Assembly (NCBI GenBank): GCA_963920705.1
Contig: OY987227.1
Location: forward strand, 6,621,143-6,685,142
From: Odiellus spinosus
Taxonomy: Eukaryota; Arthropoda; Arachnida; Opiliones; Phalangiidae
DNA length: 64,000 bases
Reading direction: 5' to 3'
The notes beneath the pieces were generated by a model. It did not search any database. It was not told the origin of the DNA and was given only the letters and a program-made list of their open reading frames with translations. Every line of letters begins with the position of its first letter. Position 1 is the stretch's first letter. Shown here piece by piece: positions 1 to 13,320 of the stretch. The position numbers and the translations under genes are program-made.

Positions 1-2144
1 TCGATTGTAATTTGGAAAGGCATCGTGGGGGCTATAGCTATAGTACGTGTATAGCAGCTATAAAACCACTGACGCGAACCACCAGATCCCACGCTCTTGC
101 CCGTTTTATTTATTTCCGCTATCGGATCTCGCGCGCCCCGATGAGCGGATGTACGAAATGCCTATTTGTTCGACGACTACGGTATGACGAGGCCTATATT
201 CCTAGGTATAGAGAGACAGCAAAGAACCAAGAGGGGAAGAAGCCTGACGTCATGAAACCCCCTTATCGGGGGAGCGTTTGTCAGAGCGAATTCTAGAACT
301 CCCTCACTAAGGGGGTAGACACCGAGGTGAGAGATAGAAACCTCTGACGTGTCAATGTCTCCTTCGCCGACTACTTTTAGGTCGAACCAGGCGTACGACC
401 CCAAATTAAACGAAACAGTATTGAGTATCATAGTATAAGAGAGACAAAAATACTCGGAACTAGCCGGGCCGCCTCGAGTTTTCCATCTCGACTCGCTACA
501 TGGCGTCAGAATGGTACGAAGAAACTTCGATCGGAGTGAAATTTCCCCCAAAACCGATAGAAGCGGAAAAATCCAAATTTAAGACAATGAGGTTGCTATA
601 GATTCGTATCGGAAAGGAGTGAAAGAACGTGGGCCTAAGTGGGTACTGTGGTTGAATTAATTTGAGAAGAGGATCATTTGGCAAGCCCGAATTTCGTAGT
701 TAATCTCTAGTATATCGTGTATTTTTAATTTTCGATTATACCCGTAATAGGCTACGTATACGCCGCTGTTTCCTTAGTTAACTCGTATGTTTCTCGAACG
801 CTACAGATATAGGATGCGCCCTAATGGAATTAATCCACTATTAAATGTTCATTCCGAGTCGATAACTCTACCGGCCATCTATGAAGGAATTAGCCGCGCC
901 ATATACTACTCGATTCGTCGGCGTTCCTGTACTCTTTTTGTCTCGTCTCTTTGTCTTTTTATTCTTTAGAGAAAGCGAAATCGCGATTCGTCAGTTAACT
1001 TTCGTCCGCCAATAATATAAAGAAATTGACGAGTCGACCACTTTTCCAACCGATAAATTTTTCCCGATAAAAACTAGTGGAGAAGCCCAAACTTATACTT
1101 CCCCCATCCTTTATCTTCTACTCCCGTAAGAAGTTCGAAACGTTGCCAAAAAACTAGTTTATTTTGCACTAGGCAATTTTCGCGGCGAATAGCAGAAACC
1201 AAAAAGTAATTCCGCGTTACAAAAATATTTCAAGAAACTTTCTTGATTACATTTTCGGGAAAAACTTGACACAACAAATTTGTTTCGCGGGCGGAAAAAA
1301 CAACATTTTCGTCGCGAAAATCGCTTGGTGAAAATTATCCATTGTAATAATAAATAAAAAAAAAAAAACAAAAAAAAACTGAAAATTCGCTTCGAGAGTA
1401 AAACAAACGACCAACGGATTTTCGATCCACAATTCAAAGTTTGTTCGAACGAAAAATCGTTATACATACACGTAACGTCAGATGAAATAACAAACGGGCT
1501 TCCGACTTCCCATGTTTGTCGAAAGTGCCACTTTCCCTCTCGCTCTCTCTCTCTCTCCCTCCGGGCCTCAATTTATGGCGCCGATAAGAAAAAGGTCTCG
1601 AAACATCATTTTTTAGCGAATTATTTTAAAGTTTAATATTAGGGCGTCAGAGTTAGAGTAAGCCTAAGTATAAGTCAATCTTCGAAATGAATCATCCACC
1701 GATAAGGCCGCCCCGAAAAGAAAAAGGCACATCTATAAAATATATCGCGAGCTTCTAATGGATCTTTCCATCTATCAAAATGTTCCAAGGCTATACGAGT
1801 TCAAACCTTCGGTTAAGGTATTAAATCCATTACCGAAATGAGCAGTCCCTTTCGCTCGGATTGATGAGCTCGCGACTCTTCCAAATACGTTAAGAATATT
1901 GGGTTAGAAAACTTGGTTTGGTTTCGTCCATCGCGCGTCGTTAATATACCTACAATTATAAGTTTAATCATTTAATTGATTTAATTCCGACAATATTATC
2001 CATTTCCTGAAATAATTAGCGGATATCACGTGCATCTAATGCTCTTGTGTTTGTATAACTTATAATCATTAATACTGAATAATATTCTGATATTAACCAA
2101 TTGAGTAAGATCATTTCCACTCGTGTTTTAATATAGATTGCTAT
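1..2144. other. No recognisable gene
   Basis: Mixed-composition DNA with only short open frames that do not resemble a known family and have no convincing splice-linked continuation. A poly-A/T-rich patch lies near 1350-1380 and a short CT-rich run near 1540-1558. The stretch near 1160-1340 (GGCGAATAGC, GCTTGGTGAAAATTATCC) is reminiscent of 23270-23400 (GCTTGGTGAAAATTAGCC), so part of it may be a decayed dispersed repeat. Confidence 0.5.
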
Positions 2145-3400
2145 CTACTATCACCTAGGCATAAACCGATAGCGCCATTAGAAAGAAAACATTCCTTAGA
2201 TTAATTTAAAATACTAAAATTCGCATAAGCCTCTCGTTAAAGATTATTCGGAAAAAATCCAAAAATGACCCTTATCTTAAAATGGCCGTAACGTTTCTCT
2301 ACTATAACCAAGGCTTAAACTGATTGCAGCATTAGAAAGAAGACCTTCCCTAGATTATTTTAAAATAATAAAATTCTGTTTCGCCACTCAAAAAAGATGT
2401 TTCGCCACTCGATGAAAATCGAGAAAAATTTACAAAATAGCCCCTGTCTTGAAATCGCCGTAACTTTTCTCTATGATCTCTTAGGCATAATCCGATCGTA
2501 CCATTAGAAAGTAGACCTTCCCTAGATTATTTTAAAATAATAAAATTCTGTTTCGCCACTCAAAAAAGATGTTTCGCCACTCGATGAAAATCGAGAAAAA
2601 TTTACAAAATAGCCCCTGTCTTGAAATCGCCGTAACTTTTCTCTATGATCTCTTAGGCATAATCCGATTGTACCATTAAAAAGTAGACCTTCCCTAGATT
2701 ATTTTAAAATAATAAAATTCTGTTTCGCCACTCAAAAAAGATGTTTCGCCACTCGATGAAAATCGAGAAAAATTTACAAAATAGCCCCTGTCTTGAAATC
2801 GCCGTAACTTTTCTCTATGATCTCTTAGGCATAATCCGATCGTACCATTAGAAAGTAGACCTTCCCTAGATTATTTTAAAATAATAAAATTCTGTTTCGC
2901 CACTCAAAAAAGATGTTTCGCCACTCGATGAAAATCGAGAAAAATTTACAAAATAGCCCCTGTCTTGAAATCGCCGTAACTTTTCTCTATGATCTCTTAG
3001 GCATAATCCAATTGTACCGTTAGAAAGAAGACATTCCCTTGATTATTTTAAAATAATAAAATTCTGTTTCGCCACTCAAAAAAGATGTTTCGCCACTCGA
3101 TGCAAATCGATAAAAAACCCAAAAATGACCACATCTTAAAATTACCCTAAACTTTCTTTACTATTATATAGGCATAAACCGATTGCGGCATTAGAAAATA
3201 TATATTCCTTAGATAATTTGGAAATAATAAAGCATTGCCTCGCCACTCGAAAAAGATGCCTCGCCACTGATTGAAATCGAACCAAATTCCCAAAATAATC
3301 CCTATCTTGAAATATCTAATATCAGGCGTAAACCGATAGGGCACCATTAGAAAGAAGGCATGGCCTCGATTAATTTAAAATAATAAAATCGACATGAGCT
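2145..3400. repeat. 172-bp tandem satellite array
   Basis: About seven units in tandem. The central four start their GATGAAAATCGAG segment at 2411, 2583, 2755 and 2927, exactly 172 bp apart, and are nearly identical. Each unit carries two TTTCGCCACTC motifs, an AATAATAAAATTCTG segment and CCATTAGAAAGTAGACC. Flanking units on both sides (about 2145-2340 and 3070-3400) are much more diverged, so the core was homogenised or expanded recently. The period is close to a nucleosome repeat, as in many animal satellites. No coding potential is seen. Confidence 0.93.
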
Positions 3401-4963
3401 ATTATATCACTGATAGAAATAGAGCAAAATGTAAAGATTTCGAATCAGCCAGCACGCACCTAGCTCCCTATCAATTTGCCCGTATCTGGTGGAATTGTTC
3501 GAATTTGGTTTAATCAATGATTTAGGCCTATATCGATGGCCCGATTTAAGATATTCGTTGTGGGAATGTCAGCTCTATATACGCGCGTGTAGTCGTATTG
3601 ATAAGAGGCGCCTCTGAAACTATAATAAACGATTCTAATTATACTAAGTCGCAGACTATTAAAGCTTTTTCACACCCGTGTTCACTTCAAGCCAGGATCG
3701 AATGCTTAAACTATAAATGGAGTTACTTCTAATTTAATTTCGCAACACAGTTTTATTAAAATAGTGTAAGTCGAGGCCGTCATTTCGGGATTGAATGGGT
3801 AGATACAGGCTGCATTACCTATCCATAGCTTTCTTTAAAGGGGGGTAAAGGTCGTTTTCGCAGTGTTGCCAACCGGAACCACTTGCGAGCGCAAACTGAA
3901 GCGCAGAAAAGGCTAGATGTTCAGTTTTGGAACTGATCTTTTCTGAACCGCGTGCACAAGCATGGCAACCTTGCAATGAAATGAAAGCTGGGAATGATAG
4001 GCTCTAATGTTCTTTAGCCGCTTTATCGAAAACTATGTATAGAATTCGCTTGTCTCTAAAATCTTGGGCTGGTTCTTATCAGACCTTTCTTAAAATCAAT
4101 TTTCATTTTTCCGTTGCCGGTAAATATTTTATTACGAATGAATTTTTAACTACGTCTGAGGCTGAGGAAAAAACCGCGTTCGAGTCTCTTTTTCTCAGCG
4201 ATGTACGCGCTAGTGTTTTTAATAACTCGTCCAAAGAAATAATGACGCTAGAAATTATTTATAAGTTTTATCGTAAGCCCCTGCAGTCCGGGCTTTCTCC
4301 TATCCGTTGTCAATCTGACTCTGTTTAGACACTCGAGTAACGATTTTAACCAAGAATTTTGAAAGGGTATATACCTATAGTTACTATCTATTATCGAGTT
4401 ATTTCTCGGATCGCCGCTCGCTAATTTAAATAAATTTTGGGCGCTGCTGGGCCTAAAAATAAGGTTTCGCGGTTAACGTTTTAAGACGCGATGTGGTCGC
4501 GTCAAATAAAATGGTAATACCGCGGTTTGTAAGCGAAAATGCCATCCCTAAATGCCTTAGGGACGAGGGGTAACTACCCCGCGTGAATGGCGCCGCTATT
4601 TGAAACGCAAATTAGCTCCCCCCTGCCCCCCATTTTCGTTCTTTCGCGCGGCTGCAAATGTCTTATTCGGAATGGAAACGCTGTAGGGATATTTCGTGTA
4701 CTCGAAACTAAATGGACGGACGGACTCTCGAATTGGAATTTGAAGAGGAAAGTTTGCCCGTCATGCGGAAGAACCCATTCAGTTTCCAACAGTTGTTACT
4801 GCCCCGAGTTTTACGAAATATACTCGCTTTTATCTATGATTTGGGAGACCGCGCGCGGAACCTGTCTGTACTTAATTCCACCTCGAGTAGTCGAGTTGGA
4901 TACAGCTCCCACGCCAACCTATACACGTATCCTCTTTCTATTTAGCCGCCTGTTTACACTGGA

Positions 4964-5115
4964 GACTTTTAACAGTTCTATAAAGGTCAAATTGTAAAGT
5001 TTTGGGGTCAACTGTATAGATCATTTTTCATAATATATAATTATCTTGAAAAGTTGATTTGAATATTCAAAGCGGTTTGAAAAGTTTCTAGCGTGAACGT
5101 AGCTTTTGTCTCAGT
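4964..5115 (+). repeat. Dispersed repeat, copy 1 of 2
   Basis: This stretch is alignable with 10735-10850 in the same orientation. Both contain AAAGGTCAAA, then a TTTTGG...TCAACTGT/TCGACTGT segment, and end with GCGTGAACGTAGCTT. Identity is patchy, so the copies are old. No terminal repeats or target duplications were found. Confidence 0.6.
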
Positions 5116-5574
5116 GAACGAACGATAGAGATAACGCGAATTGACTGGTTCGCGACTTCGATATATAAAGATTATAGCCATAAGCAACCCTTTTCTCGAA
5201 ACTTCTCCAATCGCGAACCTTCTTATCCAAAAACTAAATATCAGATATCCTATCCCGTGAGGCCTTTTTTGTCCGGAAGCGGGTCTATACGACTTTGAAG
5301 AAATACGCTCGAATTGAAGATAGATTTAGTAAAGTGACGCGTTCGATTCGAGGTTTCTTTCATCGCCTCTTAAAGTCTTAAGTATACCAGAATTCTCTTT
5401 GAAGGGGAGGTGGAGTAGATGAGGAGATAAAAATAAGATTGTAAAGCGAAGTACGATCCGTCTCGAGTTCATTTCCAAGTACATTTTACGCGCCGGAAGA
5501 ATGAATCTCTAATACAGCGTACGAAAAACCGAGTGACGCTTTTCCTCTTTTAAGTCTTGTTCGAGATGAAACTT

Positions 5575-5695
5575 CTCCTTATGAAGAACAAAATAGACCG
5601 ATAAAAAATCTTCTTAAACTGACTTTAACTTATTCTTATGAAGAACCCAAATAGACCGATAGATTTTTTTCGTTCTGATTTGCTTTCAATCAGTA
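5575..5695 (+). repeat. Imperfect tandem duplication (about 60 bp)
   Basis: The segment TCTTATGAAGAAC...AAATAGACCGATA occurs twice, about 58 bp apart, with small differences. Only two copies are present, so it is a local duplication rather than an array. Confidence 0.65.
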
Positions 5696-8600
5696 TAATA
5701 CCGGTTTTCCTAGGAGTTAGATGGTGGCCCGAGGAACAGTAGAAATGACGCTACAAGCGCCTTAATCTCGTAGCTTTTTGAATTTTTGAAGCGTTTAAGG
5801 TTTTTATAATTAAATAAATTTGTTGTCGTTGCTTTGAAGTTCAACGTTACTTCAACTCGGGAACGAAATAATAATATCATTCCAAATATTAGAATGATAC
5901 GAACCTAGAGTCCAACTTAAACTGGTCAAATATTAATCGACGATACAATTTTTGGTCGGCCGTCAAAAATTTTAAACTACAATACAAACTGATTGAAAAA
6001 GTATGGAAACACGGTTTTTATTTCGCAATAGTTGACGAAACCGGTATTTTCGAGTGTAATTTTGACTGAGTTGACTAAAATTTGAAGCAATCACGAAGCA
6101 CCACACTTTTGGATGTTTTGGGAGGAAGGAAGGGAGTATTGACGAAAAGCAAACCTATAAAGGTTTTTTTATGGCTCTATTCGCGTTGAAAAACTTGTTT
6201 TTCCAAATGGGATTTTGTATCTATCGACCGATCTTCCCCCGGAGAGTTTGCGAATAAAAAAAAAAGTCGGTCTATATGAAAATATTTAAATATCAGCTCC
6301 TCTTCCGTTAATAGCGCGTTTTACCTCGTGTTTCTGTGGTAGATCCGGAACTTTTATTGAACCCCATAAAAAGTATTTAACTTTGAAAAGATTCGAGACA
6401 TATTATAAAAAAAGGAAGTGATATTGAAGCAACTCGAAACATTTTAACCAAATTAAAAAAAAATGTTTATAAAAAAAAGGCGCGATTAAGCGTTAAAAAC
6501 CTCCGGAGGGGAGGTTCTTTTAAGGCAAAGATATTACGATGGCTCATTTTCTCATAATGACGCTGATGTAATAAAGCTCGCCGAGCTGAAATCACCTTCT
6601 TAGGAAAAACATCTTTCTTCGAAGAAGGATTTTTTTCACCGCGATGTAAATCCGCATCCAAGATGGCAAAATAAAGAGGAACTATATTCTGGCGGTCGCC
6701 ATAATTTTATAGCACCTATATACACTGACGCCGTTATCCAACTTTGAAAGGGAGCTAAATTCCGAATAGGAAAACCAATTTTAAAGTGAAAAGTAGGACT
6801 CCTTCGAAGATACCATCGTGTATAATAAAATAAAATAATAATAATAATAATATATATATAGGCGATACGCGGTTTACGACCGAAAATTTTAAGTTTTTCA
6901 GAGCGAAGTTATACATCTTATACGTGATATAAAGTGGCGCAACGAATAATCGGACGTAAAGCGAAGGTTCGTTTTAAAGGGAAAGTACCGCGAGAGTTTG
7001 GGTCGCAAAAATTCACCCCACTCAATTTAATTTGATCGTTTATTGACGCCCTTTGCAAATTCTTAATTTTAACGAATAGGACATCCTCAAAATAAGACGA
7101 GCGAGTGACGTCGACTCACGAAAGCGTTTCCGCCTCGATTCAAATTTCGACCGTCGCGCCGCCGCTAAATAGTCATTCTATCCCTTTAATCGAATTAGGT
7201 TTTTTTCCGCTAGAGACGCCTTTCCTTAAGAGCTCCGAATCTTTTAACCAAATCCTGACTCGTAAATGAAGAAATTTAAAGTTTCCGCGCTGGCAAAGCG
7301 TAAGCTCTCGACGATCCCGCGCTATTTACGCGAAATCACGATCATTAAAAACGAAGACGAAATGGCGAATCGAGTTATAAAGCTCCCCTTTTAATATTTT
7401 TGTTCCTATATAGGAACGCTGATGTAAAATACGCTATGGCAGTTTTTTTATAGCCCATCTAGGATTTTGGGAAGAAGTAACTGATAACGATTTTAAAGAT
7501 TTAACGAAATAATTTCACTTATTTCTCTCGTTATCAGAGTATTGTATTCCTATGTTAAACAATTGGAAGCGTTATCTACTTTCTAACTGACGCAGATACG
7601 CGGGCGTCGTAATATTGTTATAGTATTTTCCTGGTACATGCTTCCAGGAGTCAATGGGCTTCGGAGTTTCCTAGGGAGCAGTCGGAGCAGCCCAAACGAA
7701 ACTACGTAATTAGTAATACGCGGGGAAATTTGTGGGAAAAGTACTCGTCTATCAGATAGAGCGCGATTGGCGTACTTACGTTTAATTAACGTACTTACGA
7801 TATAGTGTTGGTCGGTCCCCTCATACTCTCGTCAATTTCACGTCGAATTGGCAATACCCGCGAAGCTCCGAGTTTTCTCTTACCCGTACGCGGCTTAGTT
7901 CACTATACGAGATACGTAGAGTGGAGCCCCTATTTCGTATCGCCAACTCCGGGTGCTCAATTTCTTGAACAGATGTTTATCGGAATTGATCCTGCTGGGG
8001 GTTTGTTTGATTGGTCGTCTCCGAATAACTAGAGAGACAGTCGTGTACTTGTCGTTGCGGGGGATTTAACGATTTATACGGGCGTGTCCGAATTTCGGAT
8101 AATCCGGCGCCCCTATCACCGAAACAACCAGAGATTTATATTTCTCGCCCTTATGAAGCGCTGGCGATGCAATCACTGTTGTTCAAAATTGTACGACTCC
8201 GCCGCGGGTTCACGAACGAGCGAAGAATCAAACGACAAAATTAAAATGACAAAAGTAAATTTATTTTTTCACAAGTTCACGATAATTTTTCGGAATGAAA
8301 GACGGTATATGACTTTCTGAATTAAATTCACGTGACGTGTCATCAGAATGCAACGCGAGAATGCAGTGTTGGCTCTAAAAGTGATGACGTAAACGTGCCT
8401 AATTTCGATTCGTAGCCCAACTGATGACTCTCCCCTCCTAACAGAACATTATAAAAAAAATATTCGCTCTCTTAAATTGGCGTTGCTGACGTGAGTGGCA
8501 AAAATCCCCAAAATATTTTTATTTATCCCGGTTACAACCCGGTTTTGCCTGAGAAAAATAAGACCCGCCTTATCTTTTCTACCCCTATCTCGTAGAAGGT

Positions 8601-10378
8601 GGTCGGGAACTCGCTAAAGCCTTCCTTATTTTGTTACGAATTTCTGGTGTCGCCATAAATGAGTTTAACCATTTTTCTTGGTTTTTCTTCGGATCTTTCC
8701 TCGAATTCTATATATACTCAAATTTCATTACGTGGGGAGAATTCTGTGGTCGCTTTAAGTTCGCTCCTTTGGTGGTTTTTCGGGTAACCGGAGTCTATAG
8801 ACTTTACTCTCAGAAAACTATTCTTATATTTAGTCGTCTTAACCGCTCGCGCGTTTCCTTTTTGGAAAGCGGATATCCGGTGGCCGTCTCGGATTTGTAG
8901 TTGATATAAATTCATTTCGCTTTCGATTCTCGTTGTTTTTGTCGTCTCAACCTCTTCGAACCAACTTGGTAAATACTTCTGATGGGCGAAATCTAGCTCG
9001 GTATATAGTTTAATATACGCTTTATATATATAGTTCCGGTTCGGGGACTACTTCTCGATATTTTTCCGGAAAAAGACGTCCCCGCACTCTGAAACTCCGA
9101 AAGTTTATTCTTTCTGAAACGGGAACCTCTCGACCATCGAGTCGAAACGGAACAATCATGGGCCGGGATAACGAAAAAAAGTTAAATCCCTCGAGTATCG
9201 TACATATAAACGTTTTTCTTTGGGCTGCTACGACTGCTCTCGGAGCACTCCTAATGCCACGTACTGTTGATTGCTCCGGGAGAAGTCTGAGAAACCCAAC
9301 GAAAAACGCCATTAAGGATAAGATTTAATTAAACCAAATATTCGAACATCATTCACGATTAAACTGATAGCCGGTATAGATTATTTTGACGTCTCGTTGT
9401 CCGGGATAAAGGCAACTATAGGGACAGATCGCGTGGTCATTCGTCCATCAATCGTATTTTATACGGGTCCATACATAAATATCTTAAAAGGAGGCGAACG
9501 AACGAAAACCTCGAATGTTCCTGGTGACGTCTACGATTGGGAACGAAATTGATTCTGGATTCGATATTGAAAGATCTCTAGAGGCGCGACCTCCGAAATA
9601 CGGCATATATCGAAGTAACGTTCCGGATACGTACTGGAAGATAGGTGCACTTTTTTATCTCGGGATGGTTGGATATGGGCTACATATAGGCAGTGACAGT
9701 GACACGGCATCCGAACGGGGCGGAACTGAACCCAGTCGCCTTTCCCCTATACCCTATACTCTATGGTATATACTTTAGTTCCGTTTTTGGGATCTCTCTC
9801 TCTGTCTCTCTCTCTCTCTCTCGGCCGGATATTATTTACGAATACTTGATGGCGAATTCCCTCGGGAAAAACGACAGCAGTCTACGGAGCGTAACGGAGA
9901 AACATATACCTTGAAAGAATATTCCTCGTGAGTTCGTAACGCGCACTCTTTATATCACGGATCGAGAAAGAGAGATACATTGGAAGAGTTTCGAGAAAGC
10001 CGCGTTGGTACCATCTACTTCTATTCTTTAACGAGTTATATATACGTAAGACTCGAGTTTTCAATATTTGAACGAGTTTTGATGACATTTTTTTCCCCCG
10101 AGGAAGAGATTTTTTTTCCTCTTCCAAAATTAAGTCGGGTGTTTTTTATTAATCTCGACAATGTTCCTTATACTTCCTTTATTTGTAAGACACTTTTTTG
10201 GGTGGGGGCTTAACATTTCGACTAACGTTCTTTTTTAGTTACGCGAAACTACGACTGTGATTCGACTTTGCTCGTGTTACTTTTAATTTTAGCCAACTCC
10301 CTCGTAAGATTAGTAAGAAATTAGCCAGATCCGTATATCTAAATATCGATAATGTATCTACTGTAACTGGAAAAATGG

Positions 10379-10541
10379 TTTGCGTCCGCTTGCGCAGTTT
10401 CACACTTGCGCATTTTCATTTGCGCAGTAGCCATTTGCGCGGTTTCCCATTTGCGCAAATGAAAAAAGCTGCGGAAATGGAAAACTGCCCTCAAAGGAAA
10501 TGCGCTCGTGGGAAATGCGCAAAAGGGAACTGCGCAATTGG
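10379..10541. repeat. Palindromic cluster of TGCGCA motifs
   Basis: Six TGCGCA hexamers lie within about 146 bp (10391, 10407, 10421, 10452, 10516, 10531). The left half carries CATTTGCGC-type units and the right half GGAAATGCGC-type units, the reverse complement, so the region can fold back. It may be a small fold-back element, or binding sites: TGCGCA is the half-site of the NRF1/Ewg family. No adjacent transcription start is evident. Confidence 0.6.
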
Positions 10542-10734
10542 AATCTTACCGGAAAAACAACTTACGCTTATACTCATTGACCTTTTTTCAACAGTAAAAT
10601 AGATTTTAATTTTCTCTAGCAAGCTCCTTTTTCGATGTATACTTTCAGAATATTTTAAGCATTAATCTCTCTATTCTCCATTCTAGTTGGTATTTTTACA
10701 GCATTCTTTAAATACGCTGTATATATATTAACCT

Positions 10735-10850
10735 TTACCGAAAGGTCAAACTCAGAAATTTTGGACTCGACTGTCTGTATATTTTGTCAAAAAACAGAAT
10801 TATTAGCCGCTTCAAAAGTCTCGAGCGTGAACGTAGCTTAAGTAAGGGGT
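10735..10850 (+). repeat. Dispersed repeat, copy 2 of 2
   Basis: Partner of the repeat at 4964-5115, in the same orientation. It shares AAAGGTCAAA near its start and AGCGTGAACGTAGCTT near its end. Divergence is considerable and no flanking duplication is visible. Confidence 0.6.
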
Positions 10851-12655
10851 CGGATTACTTTACTTCTTATAATTCTTTTCTATATAAGTACCCTTTTTTA
10901 CGTATGCTTGGCTTTAGTTACGGTGGAGCTATGAGAATCTAAAGGGTTAAACGTATAGTTGGTCGCTATGGCAACCGCCGCCGACGCCGCGAGGAGAGAT
11001 TTCAGACGGTATATTATATAATCTCATCACCGATTGAATTCTCTCGGGAGAATTTTAAAATCCTTTTTCTTTTTCATAAAACGGGATTTTTTTTTAAAGA
11101 GTGAAAAAAAAAATTGGATTTGGAAGGAAGCAAAAATAAAGGATTAGCGAGAAAAAGAGAGAGTCAACGTTAAGCCCTTTCCTCTATCACCCCCGTAGTT
11201 CAGAATAGATGAAAGGTCGGGTTAATCTTCCCGAAGGAAAGCGAAATTAGGGTCGCGCTGAAGAACAAAAATAAGAAAGAAAATTAATCCTAAGTATCCT
11301 CACATTATTAACTTTTAACGAGAAATATAATTGGGCCCCCACCGTGCCTCCTCGACCTCCCCTTGGTTCCTTTTAACATTGGTTTTTTTTTTTTTTTTGG
11401 CGTTTGATCGCCTATATAGTCGCATTTTTCTTAAAATCCAGATTTTCTTTGGCCCCGCCACAAGTAGATTTTATTTTTCACGGAGAATTCGCGTCGAGTA
11501 CGACTGAGATGACGAAATTATAATAGTGAAAATTGGGCGTAGTCTGTAGAAAGCTACGGCGAAGGGATACTTGATCTGAAAAAGACGACGATGGTAGCCG
11601 CCGAAGAATATCTCGAAGAAACGAATAGAGACAGTCACCCCAATTCCGTGGGGTGATGTCAGCGCCTGGATGTCGTCTTTCCCCAGAACGCGAGAGCGCT
11701 ACGCTTGGAACACTTTTACAGGCGTAGCCTTTCCTTCAGTTCGACTATAGCGGCTAGTCAATTAATTTAGTTCGCGAGAAAGACGAAGCCCGCGGGATTT
11801 GAGGAAGTTCATCCGCGAGTCCCTTTTCCTTCGTTCTCGAGTTTCTTGGCGCCAACCATTAGACCAGTGAACGTCTTGTAGTAGGGAGCTGAAGTAAAAG
11901 TAGGCTAAACAGTCTAATACGCGCGATTTTTACAGGGCGCCTTTGTACTTAAAGATCTAGGCCGTGCCTCACGTTCGTGGACACCGCGAGGAGAGTTTTT
12001 TAAGAATTCCCGAAATTCGAGCTTTCTAACCACTCTTTTCCGTGGTTAGTTTTCGCTAACGATATCACGCAGCTCGGGAGAGTGCTCCAAAAAAAGTCCA
12101 CCTTTAAAAGCGCGTTTCTGTAAGGGGGCGAAAAGCTTTTAAGAAGTAGTCACTCCGTCCTGGGGGCTTAGGGGGAGAGTATCGGCATCAATTCGGGTAT
12201 ATGATTTTTATCTCTCCGAGTGAACTTTAGTTTTTTGAGAGGCTCTGTAATCGACATACCTATCCGCGTGTCTGTCTGTGTTTCGTGACTTTCGCGATTA
12301 CGCAATGCTGTTATTACTTAGGCAAAAATGTACAAAACGTTCGGCAGGGTAGGGTTACGAGAAACGTCTAGCCTCCAAATAGCGGGGCTTCTACCGAATG
12401 TTCTTACTCTAATATGTTATAAAATAAAAATCATTAAATTTCATAGTAGATTTTTGGATAATTCAATTGTTTTCATTTATATCGGATAAGAGTTGGAGCG
12501 AAAGGCTATCTATTCCCGTAGACAATTAAGTTCTAGTGAACTACAGCTTCGTAGACGGGTTACGTAAACTACCTTCGTTCTCGAAGAGGTAACGGATAAT
12601 AATTTGATAAAAAAATATACATAAAACGGGAACATTTCCTATAAATTTAGTTAAA

Positions 12656-12734
12656 ATGGATCAATGTAAAAATTCCTTATTCGACAAAAATATAGACCAA
12701 AATGAGAAAATTCTTTCTGAATTGGACAAAAAAT
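12656..12734 (+). other. Speculative upstream exon of the KH-domain gene
   Basis: An ATG at 12656 opens 26 codons (MDQCKNSLFDK... ending SELDKK) and meets a strong-looking donor, T|GTAAGA. It ends in phase 1, the phase needed to join the first certain exon of the KH gene at 15981. Its charged helical residues could belong to a QUA1-like dimerisation segment, but the match is weak and the surrounding DNA is low in complexity. Treat this as a hypothesis, not a called exon. Confidence 0.15.
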
Positions 12735-13096
12735 GTAAGAAATGGTAAAATTGAGCTTCTAAATTGGACGACAATTTAGCAATGATATTCGGAGAGGTAA
12801 ATATCGGTTTTACCACCTTGTTTAAGGCGCGATGGCCATTTGGAAAGAGTTCTCTCTCTTGTTCTCTCTTTGCGCGATATTACGGATCCTAGACTTGGCT
12901 CTTCGAGTGCAATATCGCTCGATATTCGGCTTCGTAAAATCAAAATCTAAAAATTGGATGACAAAGAGACGATTTACAAATCGGAATCGAGAAATAATAA
13001 TCCCGGATTTTTATTTGTTAATCTCGAACTAAAAGGATTTAAAGAGAAGGGTCGCTGACACTTGCCCAAATCCTGTACACCGAGAGCAAATACACT

Positions 13097-13320
13097 CCGA
13101 AATCACTACATGATTTCGAAAATCGTTTCAAAATCACCTCATGATTTCGAAAATCGTTTCAAAATCAACTCATGATTTCGAAAATCGTTTCAAAATCACC
13201 TCATGATTTCGAAAATCGTTTCAAAATCACCTCATGATTTCGAAAATCGTTTCAAAATCACCTCATGATTTCGAAAATCGTTTCAAAATCAACTCATGAT
13301 TTCGAAAATCGTTCCCAAAT
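13097..13320. repeat. 31-bp minisatellite
   Basis: Seven tandem units of 31 bp, with the CATGATTTCGAAAATCG motif recurring every 31 bases from 13109. The units are almost identical apart from a CACCTC/CAACTC variation. Each contains the near-palindrome GATTTCGAAAATC. It is flanked by shorter decayed units (AAATCACACCAG). Confidence 0.95.

Larger units (their letters stand above)
3401..10378. other. Gene-poor stretch with decayed repeats
   Basis: I recognise no gene here. Open frames such as 4035-4328, 4587-4997, 8084-8320 and 9515-9778 do not resemble known proteins and overlap others on the opposite strand. Simple-sequence patches include a TAA/TA run near 6835-6860 and a CT run at about 9793-9821. 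Much of this could be a long upstream intron of the KH-domain gene at 15981, whose first exons were not located. Confidence 0.45.

Noticed and set aside
4587-4997. 136-codon open frame with a CPSCGR stretch
   Set aside because: No family resemblance, no splice context, and another long frame overlaps it on the minus strand.
9515-9778. 87-codon plus-strand frame
   Set aside because: No recognisable motif and no supporting splice sites; composition is like its surroundings.
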